A stretch of DNA of 6,302 nt. It comes from an uncultured Lachnospiraceae bacterium. Its GTDB lineage: Bacteria > Bacillota > Clostridia > Lachnospirales > Lachnospiraceae. Both the position numbers and the translations under genes were made by a program. The stretch's first letter is position 1. Each line of letters starts with the position of its first letter. Positions 6,067 to 6,302 of the stretch are shown here, piece after piece. The stretch lies in NCBI GenBank assembly GCA_905236275.1, contig CAJOPI010000280.1, forward strand, positions 1 through 6,302, in the 5' to 3' direction. Under the pieces are notes generated by a model. That model was not told the DNA's origin. It was given only the letters and a program-made list of their open reading frames with translations, and searched no databases.

Positions 6067-6089
6067 CACTTTTGACCTTAACATCATAT
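6067..6089 (-). repeat. Repeat end motif (copy 3), right inverted repeat of ATPase segment
   Basis: This is a perfect 23-bp inverse copy of 3191-3213. Past its inner end the sequence diverges at once from the other copies (GTGCAGTTTG instead of GTGATGTCAGG). It lies in the predicted 5' untranslated region of the minus-strand operon, between promoter and first ribosome site. Confidence 0.85.
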
Positions 6090-6115
6090 ACATTTGTACA
6101 GCCTCTAAAACAAAA

Positions 6116-6149
6116 ACAACTAATGTATATTTTATAATACATCAGTTGT
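6116..6149. promoter_or_regulatory. 34-nt dyad, candidate operator over the operon promoter
   Basis: ACAACTAATGTAT (6116-6128) and ATACATCAGTTGT (6137-6149) are inverse complements at 12 of 13 positions around an AT-only 8-nt centre. The centre holds the -10 box of the candidate minus-strand promoter, the typical place for a dimeric repressor site. The low GC content and lack of a T-run argue against a terminator. No regulator gene is in the window and I cannot assign a family. Confidence 0.5.
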
Positions 6150-6157
6150 CTTTTCAA
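6129..6157 (-). promoter_or_regulatory. Candidate sigma-A promoter for the ATPase operon
   Basis: On the minus strand TTGAAA (6157-6152) is followed after exactly 17 nt by TAAAAT (6134-6129), within a strongly AT-rich stretch. Transcription would start near 6122, giving an untranslated leader of about 78 nt that contains the repeat at 6067-6089. The promoter lies outside the repeat-bounded segment. Confidence 0.55.
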
Positions 6158-6215
6158 CTTTTATATTTTTTGTTTTATGATAAAATGTTGTAAAATAGCA
6201 TAAAACACCAATTGT

Positions 6216-6295
6216 ATGATGCCAGGGTCAAAAGGTCATACAGCAGTCATGCTTGCATGATCTGCTGTATGACTTGTTGACCCGCCCAATCATGA
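6216..6295 (-). repeat. Long hairpin repeat, family copy H3
   Basis: The 22-nt arms at 6225-6246 (GGGTCAAAAGGTCATACAGC, then AG) and 6262-6283 match as inverted repeats at 20 of 22 positions. The enclosed TCATGC-TT-GCATGA adds a perfect 6-bp stem, giving a hairpin of about 59 nt. The outer ends ATGATGCCAGGGTCAAAAG and TTGACCCGCCCAATCATGA are those of the hairpin at 124-206 in reverse orientation, with a different inner stem. It lies upstream of the minus-strand operon promoter. Confidence 0.8.
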
Positions 6296-6302
6296 GGAAG
6301 TA

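Larger units (their letters stand above)
3191..6089. other. 2.9-kb segment bounded by perfect 23-bp inverted repeats
   Basis: The segment holds exactly the ATPase gene and the truncated exonuclease tail, with ribosome sites but without the probable promoter, which lies outside at 6157-6129. The inverted repeats are identical over 23 bp (3191-3213 and 6067-6089). No transposase, integrase or recombinase is encoded in the window, and no flanking target duplication is clear. The segment could be a captured cassette, an invertible block, or native genes with a repeat inserted at each edge. The geometry is directly visible; mobility or inversion is inference. Confidence 0.5.

Noticed and set aside
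6173..6185. TTTTAT-G-ATAAAA inverted repeat as an operator
   Set aside because: This short AT-only symmetry lies in a very AT-rich spacer, where such matches are expected by chance.
14..6295. Integron-type cassette array with attC-like recombination sites
   Set aside because: The hairpins between gene blocks invite the idea, but I find no GTTRRRY/RYYYAAC box pair in attC arrangement, no integrase gene, and the genes do not share one orientation per cassette.

Overview
The window looks like a chromosomal stretch from an anaerobic, moderately AT-rich Firmicute, most probably a Lachnospiraceae of the Butyrivibrio/Pseudobutyrivibrio kind. This rests on the protein family types, strong GGAGG-type ribosome sites, and intergenic spacers full of long hairpin repeats. 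The assignment is inferred from general resemblance; no marker gene is present.

Layout. Positions 1-524 hold no gene but are packed with repeats: an end motif at 14-42, a long hairpin at 124-206, a 157-bp MITE-like palindromic element at 232-389 and a smaller hairpin at 411-452. Two plus-strand genes follow: a D-2-hydroxyacid dehydrogenase (537-1496) and, after a 161-nt structured spacer, a protein with a NYN (PIN-like) nuclease domain (1658-3079). A structured spacer (3080-3216) separates these from a convergent minus-strand operon. That operon has a short ORF (6044-5877) resembling only the last ~50 residues of an SbcD/YhaO-type exonuclease. It is translationally coupled by a 4-nt overlap to an 887-aa SbcC/YhaN-like ATPase (5880-3217) with two membrane segments in the middle. 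Its likely promoter is at 6157-6129, inside a 34-nt dyad. Another long hairpin closes the window (6216-6295).

The most unusual structure is the repeat system. Three hairpins (124-206, 3133-3193 and 6216-6295) share end sequences (about ATTGGGCGGGTCA at one end, TTTTGACC..GRCATCAT at the other), while their inner stems differ in sequence yet stay base-paired. The second type of end also occurs alone at 14-42, 3191-3221 and 6067-6089. The last two contain a perfect 23-bp inverted repeat that brackets the ATPase operon. One copy overlaps the ATPase stop codon; the other lies between the promoter and the truncated exonuclease ORF. The operon is thus a promoterless, repeat-bounded block whose nuclease gene is missing exactly on the repeat side. 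This suggests repeat-associated capture, deletion or inversion.

Functionally, the ATPase belongs to a family that normally works with a metallophosphoesterase nuclease in DNA-end processing, but that partner is absent here apart from its tail. The NYN protein is another predicted nuclease next door, but it is convergent and a link is only speculative. The dehydrogenase appears to be an unrelated metabolic gene.
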